A stretch of DNA of 64,000 nt from JAHRAW01 sp963693025 (GTDB lineage Bacteria; Pseudomonadota; Gammaproteobacteria; Arenicellales; Poriferihabitantaceae), in the NCBI GenBank assembly GCA_963693025.1, contig OY843749.1:2666001-2730000 (forward strand), in the 5' to 3' direction. Numbering within the stretch: the first letter of the stretch is position 1; the number at the start of each line of letters is the position of its first letter. Shown piece by piece: positions 1 to 8,686 of the stretch. The notes beneath the pieces were generated by a model. That model was not told the DNA's origin. It worked only from the letters and a program-made list of their open reading frames with translations, and searched no databases. The translations under genes and the position numbers were made by a program.

Positions 1-1
1 G

Positions 2-688
2 GCGGGGTTGGTGATGCTGCAGACGCTGGGCTTCAGCATCTCCGGCATCCTCGCATTCGGTGGCATCGGCGGCATTGCCGTCGGTTTCGCCGCCAGAGAT
101 TTGCTCGCCAACTTCTTTGGCGGGCTGATGTTGTATCTCGACCGCCCGTTCACGGTGGGCGACTGGGTGCGCTCGCCCGACCGGCAAATCGAAGGCACGG
201 TCGAGCATATTGGCTGGCGGCAGACGCGCGTGCGCGCGTTTGACATGCGCCCGATTTACATTCCCAACGGCGTGTTTTCCACGATGGTCATCGTCAATCC
301 GTCGCGCATGACGCACCGGCAGTTATACGAAACCATCGGCATCCGCTACCGCGACGCGGATAAGATGGCGGGCATCGTCGCCGATGTGTCGGCGATGCTT
401 AAAGCGCATCCGGACATCGACCCATCGCAGACGACGATTGTCAATTTTGATTCCTTCGCGCCCTCGTCGCTGGACTTCTTTGTGTATGCCTACACGCGCA
501 CGACTTCGTGGGTGCGGTTTCACGAAGTCAAGCAGGATGTGTTGCTGAAAATCAACGACATCATCGCCGCGCACGGCGCGCAAATCGCGTTCCCGACTTC
601 GACCTTGCATCTACCCGACGGCGTGCGCGTGACGCCTGACGATGGCGGCGGCGAGCAAGCGGCGCCCGGCGCCAGCGCACGCGACTAA
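2..688 (+). CDS. MscS-family mechanosensitive channel, C-terminal part (5' end outside window)
   Basis: The reading frame is open from the first bases, so the gene begins upstream. The visible 228 residues start in the pore-lining TM3 helix (Gly/Ala-rich stretch GGIGGIAVGFAA), followed by the MscS signature NFFGGLMLYLDRPFTVGDWV and the beta domain (EGTVEHIGWRQTRVR, then IPNGVFS). The C-terminal cytoplasmic alpha/beta domain follows. Such inner-membrane channels open under membrane tension and release solutes on hypo-osmotic shock, which fits a genome rich in osmolyte genes. The tail after about residue 215 is low-complexity. It ends 12 bases before acyP, so co-transcription is possible. The subfamily cannot be decided without the missing N-terminal membrane part. 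Confidence 0.93.
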   Translation, partial: AGLVMLQTLGFSISGILAFGGIGGIAVGFAARDLLANFFGGLMLYLDRPFTVGDWVRSPDRQIEGTVEHIGWRQTRVRAFDMRPIYIPNGVFSTMVIVNPSRMTHRQLYETIGIRYRDADKMAGIVADVSAMLKAHPDIDPSQTTIVNFDSFAPSSLDFFVYAYTRTTSWVRFHEVKQDVLLKINDIIAAHGAQIAFPTSTLHLPDGVRVTPDDGGGEQAAPGASARD

Positions 689-700
689 CGCGGCGCGACG

Positions 701-994
701 ATGCCGGCGTTGCGGTTTGTCGTCAGCGGTCGCGTGCAGGGCGTGGGGTTTCGCTACGCGACCCGGCGGATGGCAGAGCAATTGAACTTGTCGGGCTGGG
801 TTGCGAACCGCCCGAATGGCGAGGTCGAGGCGCTGGCGCGGGGCGAGGCGGCGCATCTGGCGCGGTTTGAAGCGTGGCTATGGAGCGGTCCCGACTCCGC
901 AAGCGTGAGCGAAGTGAAGGTGGAAACAGCGCCGGCGGACTCGGACAGCGCCGACACCGACACCGACACCGCCGACTTCCGCATCCGCGTATAA
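701..994 (+). CDS. acyP: Acylphosphatase
   Basis: 97 residues, the usual size for this family (about 90). The N-terminal signature VSGRVQGVGFRYATR carries the catalytic Arg of the phosphate-binding loop, and GWVANRPNGEVEA carries the conserved Asn. The enzyme hydrolyses carboxyl-phosphate bonds such as acyl phosphates in the cytosol. The C-terminus contains an Asp-Thr repeat (DTDTDTAD) encoded by a tandem hexanucleotide near 950-972, which is unusual for the family. The ATG start has no strong ribosome-binding site. It lies between mscS and adk on the same strand. Confidence 0.95.
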   Translation: MPALRFVVSGRVQGVGFRYATRRMAEQLNLSGWVANRPNGEVEALARGEAAHLARFEAWLWSGPDSASVSEVKVETAPADSDSADTDTDTADFRIRV

Positions 995-995
995 T
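967..995 (+). promoter_or_regulatory. Putative sigma-70 promoter of adk
   Basis: A consensus -10 box TATAAT is seen at 990-995, inside the last codons and stop of acyP. The upstream region near 967-972 is only weakly -35-like. A CGGAG ribosome-binding site follows at about 1009-1013, just before the adk start. Confidence 0.5.
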
Positions 996-1021
996 ACCCC
1001 CTTCCAACGGAGCATTGCGTG

Positions 1022-1687
1022 ATGAAACTGATTCTTCTGGGTGCCCCCGGCGCGGGCAAGGGCACCATCGCCAAACTGCTGTCCGCCAAAGACGGCTCGG
1101 TGCAGATTTCCACCGGCGACATTCTGCGCGGCGCGATCGATGCGCAGAACGAGTTGGGACGGCAGGCGCAAGACTACATGCGCCGCGGCGAACTGGTTCC
1201 GGACGAGTTGGTGATGGCGATTATGGAAGAGCGGCTGCGGCAACCCGACTGCGACAACGGCTTTCTGTTGGACGGCTTTCCGCGCACCATCCCGCAAGCC
1301 GAAGCGCTCAACCGCCTGCTGGATAAACTTGCGATTACGCTCGACATGGCGGTCAACATCGAGGTCGCGCGCGAAGTCATTTTGGAGCGCCTGACAACCC
1401 GCCGAACCTGCGAAAACCGCACCTGTCAGGAAATCTACAACATCATAAGCAAGCCGCCGGCGGTCGAGGGAATCTGCGACAAATGCGGCAGCGCGGTGGT
1501 TCAACGCGACGATGAAACCGAAGCGGCCATCAGCCGGCGCCTGGAAACCTACACCGAAAAAACCGCGCCGCTAATCGGGTTTTACGAAAAGCAGGGCTTG
1601 CTGGTGACGGTGCAATCAACCACCGGCGAGGAAGCAGTCAAAACCCTGACCGCTGAGTATCGGCGTCGAAGCAGAGACAGCGAATAG
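1022..1687 (+). CDS. adk: Adenylate kinase
   Basis: 221 residues, full length. The P-loop GAPGAGKGT is near residue 7, STGDILR is the AMP-binding helix and DGFPRT is the second signature. The LID domain (about 126-165) has four cysteines (CENRTC, then CDKC), suggesting a zinc-type lid; this is more typical of Gram-positive enzymes than of enterobacterial Adk. It catalyses ATP + AMP to 2 ADP in the cytosol. I prefer the ATG at 1022 over the GTG one codon earlier because the CGGAG motif is better spaced. A TATAAT box upstream suggests its own promoter. Confidence 0.97.
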   Translation: MKLILLGAPGAGKGTIAKLLSAKDGSVQISTGDILRGAIDAQNELGRQAQDYMRRGELVPDELVMAIMEERLRQPDCDNGFLLDGFPRTIPQAEALNRLLDKLAITLDMAVNIEVAREVILERLTTRRTCENRTCQEIYNIISKPPAVEGICDKCGSAVVQRDDETEAAISRRLETYTEKTAPLIGFYEKQGLLVTVQSTTGEEAVKTLTAEYRRRSRDSE

Positions 1688-1718
1688 CGGTGCTCACCAA
1701 AGCCGCCGGCACGTAACC

Positions 1719-2771
1719 ATGCACACCCTCAAACGAAAAATTGCGCGCAGACTGCCGGCCCCGGTCAAGTATTACCTCCGCGTTTTACCGGACAAACTGC
1801 GCTTGTGCGCGCTGGAGTGGGGTTATCGCCTACGCCTGCATAAATTACCCCCCCCCCCCCCCCCCGATTTGGGCGAGTGGCAATACAGCCTCAGCGCGGT
1901 GCAAGTCTATGGCGGCGCGCGCCGGCCCGGTGTCAGCGGTTATTACCGGCTATATGACGAGGAGGATTTTTTAACGGCTTCGGTGGAATCGCATCTGCCG
2001 TTTTTTGATGAATTGATTCTCGTTCACGACAGCACCACCACCGACAACACACCGGCCATCGCGCAGGCGTTGGCGGATAAATATCCGGGCAAGGTGAAGT
2101 ATCATCCGTATGAACTCGCCGCGCATAAACTGCGCACCGCCGCCCGCCGCATGCTGCCCGCCAATCACCCGAGAGTGTTTGAGAACTATTCTAATTTTGC
2201 GCTCAGCAAAACCACGCGGCGGGTGGTTGCCAAAGTGGACGGTGACCACATCGCCATCGACACCGCCTTTGCGCGCGCCGCCGCTCAGTTTCAGTCAATG
2301 GACTTTATGCGCGATGTGTTTTACGCATTTGTCGGCATCAATCTGTGGTCGTATAACGGCCGGCTGTATGTTGACCCGCGCTCGCCGACGACCGCGTTTG
2401 GCGACACCGGATTTCACACCATGCGCGCGGAAAAACGCTACTACACCAAACTCTGGCGCAACGAAGACGGATACTTTGCAAGAAAAAACCGCGTCATTGA
2501 AAATGCCGGCTGCCTGTTCTTCCACCTCAAAAACATGCGCCACCGCATCCCGCATCGCTCCGACCGTGGCGAGGATGACGCAGTCTATGCGGCAAAATTC
2601 CGCCACCGCATGAGCGAAGCACAACGCCACTGGCTCGACTGGCCCGCTTTCGTGCGCCACTCGCGCACGCGTTTCCTCGCCGAGATGAATACCGACCTGA
2701 CCGCGTTGCCCGACCCGAACGACTATCTGCGCGACCGGCTTGAGCGCGTGCCGACTTTAACCGGCGAGTGA
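1719..2771 (+). CDS. Family-2-like glycosyltransferase with 18-C tract (possibly phase-variable)
   Basis: 350 residues. The core resembles the Glyco_tranf_2_4 type of glycosyltransferase: DEEDFLTASVESHLPFFDE with a following acidic HDSTTTDNT, then KVDGDHIAID with a DxD-like nucleotide-sugar/metal motif. No signal peptide or membrane segment is seen, so it is probably cytosolic or peripheral. An uninterrupted run of 18 C at 1848-1865 encodes six prolines at residues 44-49. A gain or loss of one base would truncate the protein soon after, so this copy reads as ON. A paralogue at 19766-20854 is alike across the catalytic core but lacks the tract. Donor and acceptor are unknown. Confidence 0.8.
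   Translation: MHTLKRKIARRLPAPVKYYLRVLPDKLRLCALEWGYRLRLHKLPPPPPPDLGEWQYSLSAVQVYGGARRPGVSGYYRLYDEEDFLTASVESHLPFFDELILVHDSTTTDNTPAIAQALADKYPGKVKYHPYELAAHKLRTAARRMLPANHPRVFENYSNFALSKTTRRVVAKVDGDHIAIDTAFARAAAQFQSMDFMRDVFYAFVGINLWSYNGRLYVDPRSPTTAFGDTGFHTMRAEKRYYTKLWRNEDGYFARKNRVIENAGCLFFHLKNMRHRIPHRSDRGEDDAVYAAKFRHRMSEAQRHWLDWPAFVRHSRTRFLAEMNTDLTALPDPNDYLRDRLERVPTLTGE
1848..1865 (+). repeat. Homopolymeric C18 tract inside a coding region
   Basis: Eighteen consecutive C bases within the N-terminal third of the glycosyltransferase gene. This is long enough for slipped-strand mispairing. It is divisible by three here, so the gene is open. Confidence 0.95.
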
Positions 2772-2782
2772 TGCCGCCGCCG

Positions 2783-3163
2783 CTACTCCATCCCCGCCTC
2801 ATCCATCACCTTGCGCGCGACGCGGAAGCATTCCAGCGACTGCGGCACGCCGCAGTAGATTGCAATCACGTGGATGATGGCGCGCAGTTGTTCTTTGCTG
2901 ACGCCGTTGCCGATTGCGCCGCGGCAGTGAATTTCCCATTCATGCATTTTGCCAAGCGCGCCAATCATCGTGAGGTTCATCATTGAGCGGGTCTTCGCAT
3001 CGATGCAATCATCCCCCCAACCAAACCCCCAGCACCATTCGGTCATCATCTCCTGAAACGGCTTGCTAAAGTCATCCGCCGCCGCCAGATTTTTTTCCAC
3101 ATAGTCGGCGCCGAGCGTGGCTTTGCGCTGTGCGAGTCCGAGTTCAAATCGTTGTTTGTCCAT
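2783..3163 (-). CDS. Carboxymuconolactone decarboxylase family protein (PcaC-like)
   Basis: 126 residues, the size of single-domain CMD proteins. The family pattern is visible: WGFGWGDDCIDAKTRSM, then LTMIGALGKMHEWEIHCRGA and the C-terminal helix EQLRAIIHVIAIYCGVP. The family includes 4-carboxymuconolactone decarboxylase of the protocatechuate pathway and related peroxidase-like proteins. The AhpD-type CxxC pair is not seen, so decarboxylase-like chemistry is likelier. No other pca genes lie nearby, so the substrate is uncertain. It converges tail-to-tail with the glycosyltransferase (12-base gap). Confidence 0.85.
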   Translation of the reverse strand: MDKQRFELGLAQRKATLGADYVEKNLAAADDFSKPFQEMMTEWCWGFGWGDDCIDAKTRSMMNLTMIGALGKMHEWEIHCRGAIGNGVSKEQLRAIIHVIAIYCGVPQSLECFRVARKVMDEAGME

Positions 3164-3244
3164 GTTGTTCTCCGTGGGTTGAGTGGGTTGTGATTATGGC
3201 ATTTTTTTGGGGGTTGGTATTTGCTAAAAAAATAACCACCACTT

Positions 3245-3287
3245 CGTCATTCCCGAACGGTAGAAAATAGGGAGCCGACAAGAAGCC
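3245..3287 (-). repeat. Solo IRE terminal fragment
   Basis: A short piece with the AT-rich IRE terminus (CGTCATTCCCGAACGG, then TAGAAAATAGGGAGC) sits directly before a full copy. Similar fragments of about 40 bp accompany many other copies. Confidence 0.8.
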
Positions 3288-3487
3288 CGTCATTCTCGAA
3301 TGATAGAAAAATAAGGAGCGCTAGCGACTATATTTTTCATCACCTTCGGGAATCTCCCTAAGGCTACCGTGAATTCCAACAAAGCCCGTGCCAGTCTTAG
3401 GGAGATTCCCGAGGTCGTAAGTGTCCGTAAGCCGCCGCTTAAAAGAAAAAGCGCGGCGGCAACGGACACTAACGCTCGAGAATGACG
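3288..3487 (-). repeat. IRE copy 1 (200 bp, terminal inverted repeats, reverse orientation)
   Basis: Begins CGTCATTCTCGAATG and ends CGCTCGAGAATGACG. Internal order read backwards: AT-rich arm, the GGGAATCTCCCTAAG/CTTAGGGAGATTCCC hairpin, then the GTGTCCG...GCCGCC hairpin. Just outside the solo fragment and this copy lie CCACCACT and AGTGGTGG, so the inverted symmetry extends beyond the element. Confidence 0.9.
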
Positions 3488-3552
3488 AGTGGTGGCGGGT
3501 GTTGCGAGTGGTAGCGAATAGTTGCGCGTACCTCGACGAGCATTACCCGCCG

Positions 3553-6015
3553 TCAATCATCCACACGCAACAGTTCATTGTGCGGGTCGCGGAGGGGTTG
3601 TTTGACGATCACTGCGCGTCGTGGCGTGCCCAGCACCCATACATCCAGTTCGTCGCCGATGCTTGCCGCGTCGGGGGTCACATAGGCGAAGGCGAGATAG
3701 CGTCCGGTGGCATACCCGTATCCCCCTGAGGAGATTCGCCCGACCACTTCCGCCCGCTCTCGCCGGCACACCGCCTCCGAGCCGAGCGGGTCGGCGAGCG
3801 GCTGTCCGTCCGGCGGCTCATCCAGGCGCAGGCAAACCAGTTGCCATCGCTGCGCGCGCGCCACGGTCGCGGCGCGCCCTTGGAATTCACCATCACCATC
3901 ACCGTCACCACCCCCCCGAGCAAACCGCAACATACCCGCCTCCGCCATCGTCACTTCATTGCTCAACTCATGCCCGGAACGATAGCCCTTTTCCATACGC
4001 ATCGCGTTGAGCGCCGCGGAGCCGATGTGCACCATGTCGCCAGCGTGGCGAGCAGTCGTGAGCGCTTTGTAAATGGCGCGCATTCCCTGCATCGGAATAT
4101 GCAATTCCCAGCCCAACTCGCCGGTGTAGGTCACGCGCATTGCGCGCACTTTTTTTATGCCGGCTAGCGAAATGGTCTGCATTGACAGCCATCCAAAACG
4201 GGCGTTGTCGAGTGCGGTGTCGGTGCATTCGGCGAGGATTTTTCTTGACTTGGGACCCGCCAGCATGAGCACGCCAAACGCTTGCGACACGTTGTCAAAG
4301 CGCACCGATTCGCCGCGCCGAACTTGTTGCTCCATCCAGTTGAGCAACGCCGCCTCGCGCGCCGCGGCATAGACCAGGTAGTAGTGGTTGTCGCCGAGTT
4401 TGGCGAGCGTCGCTTCGCCTTCGATTCGACCATTGTCTAACAGCAGACAGGTCAGGCGAATCCCGCCGGTTTGCGGCGGCAGTTGGTTGGAGGAAACCCG
4501 TTGCAAATACGTTGCCGCGTCCGCGCCCGACACCTCAACTTTGGCGAAGGCGGACAAGTCGGCGATGCCGGCGTGGGCGCGCAGTCCGGCGACTTCCTTG
4601 CCGACGATGTCGTGCAACGGCGAGCGCCGGAAGCCGTGAATGTGCGCCCGCCGCGCCCCGTCCGCCGCATACCACTGCGGGCGCTCCCAGCCAAAAACAT
4701 CTTCATACACCGCGCCCTTTTGCTTGAGAATTTCATACAACGGCGAGGTCTTGGAATGCGAGGGGCGGCAGCCGGGGCGGTCGCGGGCGGGGTAGGGGAT
4801 TTCGTGGCGCAGCAGGTAGTCTTCGGCGGCTTTGCCGAGGCGGTAGCGGTCATCGATTCGCGCGCCGAAACGCCGCGGGTCGAAACTTCGCATGCCGATG
4901 TCGGCGGCGCCGTGCGTCATCCACTGCGCCAAATACTTGCCCGCGCCCGGTCCCCAGGCGATGCCGACTTGTGCGCCGCAACATAGCCAGAAATTCCTGA
5001 CCCCCGATGGACCCAGCAGCATGTTGCCGTCGGGTGGATGGGTGATGGCGCCGCGCACCACGCGCTTGATGCCGAGTTCCGCCAAGACCGGCATGCGCCG
5101 CATCGCGTTTTCCAGCCACGGCATAATGCTCGGATAGTCGGCTTCAAACAATTCGTTTTCCGATTCCCACGGCGCGCCGTCGTCCCAGACCGTGGTCGCG
5201 TTGGCTTTTTCGTAGATGCCGATCAGCCCCGCCTGCTGCTCCATTCGAATGTAGCCCGACACTTCGCGGTCGTCTCGCACCACCGGCAGTTCGCGTGGCA
5301 GCCGCGCGAACTCCGGCACGCGCTCGGTGACGAGGTAGTGATGCAGCAAGTTGGCGATGGGCAGGTCGAGACCGACCCAGCGTCCGATTTGGCGGGCGTA
5401 GGCGCCGCCGGCGTTGACCACCGTGTGCGCGGTGATGTCGCCCTGCTCGGTGTGCACGATGTATTCGCCGCTCGGCTGGCGGGTGATGCCGGTGGCGCGG
5501 TTGCGGCGCAGCACGGTGGCGCCGAGTTCGCGCGCGCCTTTGGCGAGGGCGAGGCACACTCCGGCGGGGTCAACGTGGCCGTCGTCGGGGGTATGCAACG
5601 CCGCCTTGATGCCGTCGAGTTGGTAGAACGGATGCAGTCGCGCGATGCGCGGCGGGTCGATGATTTCCATCGCATGCCCCAAGCCCTTGCCGACCGACAG
5701 CGTGTGGCGAAGCCAGTCCACCTCGTCGTCTTCATACGCGACCCGCAGGCTGCCGCAGCCGTGCCAGCCGCAGGACTGCCCCGTTTCCCGCTCGAGTTGC
5801 GGATACAATCGGGTGCCGTAGGCGGCCATTTGGGCGAGCGCGTAGTGGCTCACCGAGTGCGTGATTTGTCCCGCCGCGTGCCAGGTGGAGCCGCTGGTCA
5901 ACTCGCCTTTTTCCAGTAGCAACAAGTCGGTTCGCCCCTCCTTGCACAGGTGATAGGCGAGCGAGCAACCCATGATGCCGCCGCCGATGATGACGATTTC
6001 CGCCTGGCTTTGCAT
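3553..6015 (-). CDS. FAD-dependent dimethylglycine/sarcosine dehydrogenase-like protein (DAO + GcvT)
   Basis: 820 residues. The N-terminal FAD-binding DAO domain (about 1-385) starts with the dinucleotide motif IIGGGIMGCSLAYHL, then a Glu-containing LLLLEKGELTSGSTWHAAG typical of covalent-FAD dimethylglycine and sarcosine dehydrogenases. The C-terminal half (about 440-815) is an aminomethyltransferase (GcvT-type) domain. This architecture oxidatively demethylates N-methyl amino acids and passes the one-carbon unit to tetrahydrofolate, in keeping with fhs at 12567. An in-frame insertion GGGDGDGDGEF lies in the GcvT part (DNA near 3887-3917). The divergent Rieske gene at 6122 probably acts one step earlier in betaine breakdown. 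Dimethylglycine, sarcosine or a related methylamine are all possible substrates. Confidence 0.87.
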   Translation of the reverse strand: MQSQAEIVIIGGGIMGCSLAYHLCKEGRTDLLLLEKGELTSGSTWHAAGQITHSVSHYALAQMAAYGTRLYPQLERETGQSCGWHGCGSLRVAYEDDEVDWLRHTLSVGKGLGHAMEIIDPPRIARLHPFYQLDGIKAALHTPDDGHVDPAGVCLALAKGARELGATVLRRNRATGITRQPSGEYIVHTEQGDITAHTVVNAGGAYARQIGRWVGLDLPIANLLHHYLVTERVPEFARLPRELPVVRDDREVSGYIRMEQQAGLIGIYEKANATTVWDDGAPWESENELFEADYPSIMPWLENAMRRMPVLAELGIKRVVRGAITHPPDGNMLLGPSGVRNFWLCCGAQVGIAWGPGAGKYLAQWMTHGAADIGMRSFDPRRFGARIDDRYRLGKAAEDYLLRHEIPYPARDRPGCRPSHSKTSPLYEILKQKGAVYEDVFGWERPQWYAADGARRAHIHGFRRSPLHDIVGKEVAGLRAHAGIADLSAFAKVEVSGADAATYLQRVSSNQLPPQTGGIRLTCLLLDNGRIEGEATLAKLGDNHYYLVYAAAREAALLNWMEQQVRRGESVRFDNVSQAFGVLMLAGPKSRKILAECTDTALDNARFGWLSMQTISLAGIKKVRAMRVTYTGELGWELHIPMQGMRAIYKALTTARHAGDMVHIGSAALNAMRMEKGYRSGHELSNEVTMAEAGMLRFARGGGDGDGDGEFQGRAATVARAQRWQLVCLRLDEPPDGQPLADPLGSEAVCRRERAEVVGRISSGGYGYATGRYLAFAYVTPDAASIGDELDVWVLGTPRRAVIVKQPLRDPHNELLRVDD

Positions 6016-6121
6016 GGCAAATGATTAGGGGGTTGCGATTTGGCTTGGATTTTGGTTATACAATCGATTATCGCATCAAACGGTATGAACGCGCGCGCCC
6101 GCCGCGCGATTCTATTTGCCC

Positions 6122-7288
6122 ATGACCGCTAAGACACCGGCGAAAAATGCCCCCGCCCCCGCCGCCGCCGCCGCCGCCGCCCCCGCCGACAGCGCACCGC
6201 TGACCGGCTTGCCGGCGAAATACTACACCGACCGCGACCTGTTCGCCCGCATCGGCGAGCGCGTCTTTTTCCGCACCTGGCAATACGCCTGCCACGCCGG
6301 CGAAATCCCCAACGCGGGCGATTACATCGCGTTTGATATTCTCGACCAACAGGTGTTCGTGATTCGTGACCGCGCCGGCGACCTGCGCGCTTTTTACAAC
6401 GTCTGCCGCCACCGCGGTCACCGCTTGCTCGATGGCGATGGCAATGACGCGCGCAACAGGGGCCACTGCAACGTCATCGTCTGCCCGTATCACGGCTGGA
6501 GTTACGAGTTGGACGGCGGCCTGCGCCGCGCCCCCAACGCGCACCGCGTCGCCGGTTTTGACCGCCGCGCCATTCGCTTAGCCGGCATTGCGCTGGAAGA
6601 ATTTCTCGGCTTCGTGTTCGTCAACTTGGATGCCGACGCCGCGCCGATGGAGCGTTGTTATCCCGGCGTGCGCGATGCGATGCTGGCGTTGTGTCCGACG
6701 CTTGAGACGCGCGCATTCGCGTATGAATACGCCGTCAACGAGGGATGCAACTGGTTGATTGCGGTTGAAAACTACAACGAATGCTATCACTGCCAACTGG
6801 CGCATCCCGCCTTCGCCGAGGGCGTCATCGACCCGGATTCATACGACATCGCGCCCTTCGGCGGCTACTGCTTGCGCCACACCTCGCGCGCAACCCGCAG
6901 CGCGCGCGCGTGGTACGACGTCTCTGGCTCGGACTACGGCAGTTTCTATCTGTGGCCCGCGGTCGCGCTGCAGGTCTATCCCGGCGGGGTGGTCAACGGA
7001 TATTACTGGCGGCCATTGGCGGTCGATGACACCGAGGTGCACCGCGTCTGGTATGCGCCCGGCGGCGAGGTCAGCGCGCAACTGCAAAAAATCATCGACC
7101 TGGACCGCGCCACCACCTTCGCCGAGGATTTGAGACTGGTGAGAAGCGTGCAACGCGGAATGAACAGCCGCGGCTTCGCCCCCGGTCCCTTGATGCTCGA
7201 CCCCGACGGCGGCATCGGCAACGAACTCTCCGTCGCCACCTTGCACCGCTGGCTGCGCGCGGCGCTTGAACCCGAGCCGGGCGCATGA
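6122..7288 (+). CDS. Rieske non-heme iron oxygenase, alpha subunit (betaine-demethylase-like)
   Basis: 388 residues. The Rieske [2Fe-2S] motif is CRHRGH ... CPYHGW (about residues 96-125), and the catalytic mononuclear iron site is NYNECYHCQLAHP, with a C-terminal Asp expected later. Length and pattern match the choline-monooxygenase/glycine-betaine or proline-betaine demethylase group. These enzymes remove an N-methyl group as formaldehyde using a separate reductase, and no reductase gene is visible here. The N-terminus has an Ala/Pro run from a GCC microsatellite. I prefer the ATG at 6122 over the TTG six bases earlier. It is divergent from the dimethylglycine-dehydrogenase-like gene, supporting a shared methylamine pathway. 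Confidence 0.88.
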   Translation: MTAKTPAKNAPAPAAAAAAAPADSAPLTGLPAKYYTDRDLFARIGERVFFRTWQYACHAGEIPNAGDYIAFDILDQQVFVIRDRAGDLRAFYNVCRHRGHRLLDGDGNDARNRGHCNVIVCPYHGWSYELDGGLRRAPNAHRVAGFDRRAIRLAGIALEEFLGFVFVNLDADAAPMERCYPGVRDAMLALCPTLETRAFAYEYAVNEGCNWLIAVENYNECYHCQLAHPAFAEGVIDPDSYDIAPFGGYCLRHTSRATRSARAWYDVSGSDYGSFYLWPAVALQVYPGGVVNGYYWRPLAVDDTEVHRVWYAPGGEVSAQLQKIIDLDRATTFAEDLRLVRSVQRGMNSRGFAPGPLMLDPDGGIGNELSVATLHRWLRAALEPEPGA

Positions 7289-7356
7289 AAATCAAGCGCA
7301 TCACCCTCTACCAAAAACTCCCGCCACTGTCGGCGGAACTCAATGAAGACACCTAA
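7285..7356 (+). pseudogene. 23-codon remnant resembling the N-terminus of an enolase-superfamily (MR/MLE) enzyme
   Basis: An ATG overlapping the Rieske stop codon (ATGA) opens a reading frame starting MKIKRITLYQKLPPLSAEL and stopping after 23 codons. The start resembles mandelate-racemase/muconate-lactonizing enzymes. The four-base overlap looks like an operon junction, so this may be what is left of a racemase or epimerase that followed the Rieske gene. The next gene starts inside it in another frame. The length is too short for certainty. Confidence 0.4.
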
Positions 7357-8686
7357 CCGGACGCATAAACCCGCCACGGCGCCGGACGCAGCCGCCCAAT
7401 CCGGCGCCGAGTTATTTGAAATGGCAGAGCGCTATCTGCCCGGCGCCGGGCTTGGCGGTTATGCGTTGGCGAATGACATTCGCCTTGTGTTTTCGCATGG
7501 GCGCGGGTCGCGGATGTGGGATGTCGATGGCGGGGAATATATCGACTATGTCGGCGGCGCCGGCGCGTTGATTTTGGGGCATTCGCATCCGGCGGTGGTG
7601 CGCGCGGCGCAGGCGCAGATGGCGCGCGGCGCGCATATGTTCGGCTCGCTCACCGAGCCCGCCATCCGGCTGGCGAAGCGGCTGGCGGACGACATTCCCT
7701 GCGCCGGCAAAATCGCCTACGCCACCACCGGCTCCGAGGCGACCGCCTACGCGATGCGCCTCGCCAGAGCATTCACCGGGCGCGACAAAATCCTCAAGTT
7801 TGAAGGCGCCTATCACGGCAACCACGACTACGCCATCGTGTCGGCTTTCCCCGCCGAAACCGGGCGCTATCCATCCGCGCTTCCCGACTCGTTCGGCCAG
7901 CCGCTGGCGACCACCTCCACCATGCTGGCGGCGCCCTACAACGACCTTGAGACGGTCGGCAAAATCGTCGCCGAACACGGCGCGGACATCGCCGCCATCA
8001 TCGCCGAAGGGGTGCAGCGAATCATCCCCGCCACGCCCGAATTCCTGCACGGACTGCGCGCCCTCTGCGACCGCCACGACATCCTGCTAATCCTCGACGA
8101 AGTGGTCACCGGTTTTCGGCTGGGAGTCGGCGGCGCGCAAGCCTGGTATGACGTCAAACCCGACCTCGCCACCTACGGAAAAGTCGTCGGCGCGGGCGGT
8201 CCGCTGTCGTGCGTTGCAGGCCCCGCCGAAATCATCGACCAAGCCAACCCAAAGCGCAAAGGCGAGGACAAATACACCTACTTCAACGGCACACTACACG
8301 GCAACCCCATCGCCGCGGCAACCACGCTGGCAATGCTGGACACCCTCTCCGCCCCCGGCAACTACGCGCGCCTGAACCGCTACACCGACGACCTGTGCCG
8401 CGAATGCCAAACAGTGCTAAACAAACACAACCTCCCCGCCATCGCCTGCAACACCGGCTCGCTGTGGCAGATTCTATTCGTGTCCAAACCGCCCACTTGC
8501 CAAGCCGACCTACTGTCCGGCGACTTGGCATCCGCGCGGCGTTTGGATGCGGAGTTGATGAAGCAGGGGCAATATGTGTTGCCGGGCGTGCGGCGTTTTG
8601 TGTCGATGGTGCATGATGAGATTGACTTGGAGGACACCGTGCGTGGGTTGGATGCGGCTTGTCGGGTTTTTGGTCGGGGGGGTTGA
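7343..8686 (+). CDS. Class-III PLP aminotransferase (glutamate-1-semialdehyde aminomutase-like)
   Basis: 447 residues with the fold type I, class III pattern. The substrate-side motif is DGGEYIDYVGGAGALILGHSHP, followed by TTGSEATAYAMRLARA, GAYHGNHD, and the PLP-phosphate/Asp motif ILDEVVTGFRLG. Lys280 (TYGKVVGAGGP) is the probable Schiff-base lysine. It resembles HemL, but catabolic relatives acting on other amino acids share these motifs, and the genomic context (Rieske, DMGDH-like) argues against a haem-synthesis role. The last 150 bases change to a G/T-rich coding strand. It lies 54 bases after the Rieske gene, probably in the same transcript. Confidence 0.8.
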   Translation: MKTPNRTHKPATAPDAAAQSGAELFEMAERYLPGAGLGGYALANDIRLVFSHGRGSRMWDVDGGEYIDYVGGAGALILGHSHPAVVRAAQAQMARGAHMFGSLTEPAIRLAKRLADDIPCAGKIAYATTGSEATAYAMRLARAFTGRDKILKFEGAYHGNHDYAIVSAFPAETGRYPSALPDSFGQPLATTSTMLAAPYNDLETVGKIVAEHGADIAAIIAEGVQRIIPATPEFLHGLRALCDRHDILLILDEVVTGFRLGVGGAQAWYDVKPDLATYGKVVGAGGPLSCVAGPAEIIDQANPKRKGEDKYTYFNGTLHGNPIAAATTLAMLDTLSAPGNYARLNRYTDDLCRECQTVLNKHNLPAIACNTGSLWQILFVSKPPTCQADLLSGDLASARRLDAELMKQGQYVLPGVRRFVSMVHDEIDLEDTVRGLDAACRVFGRGG

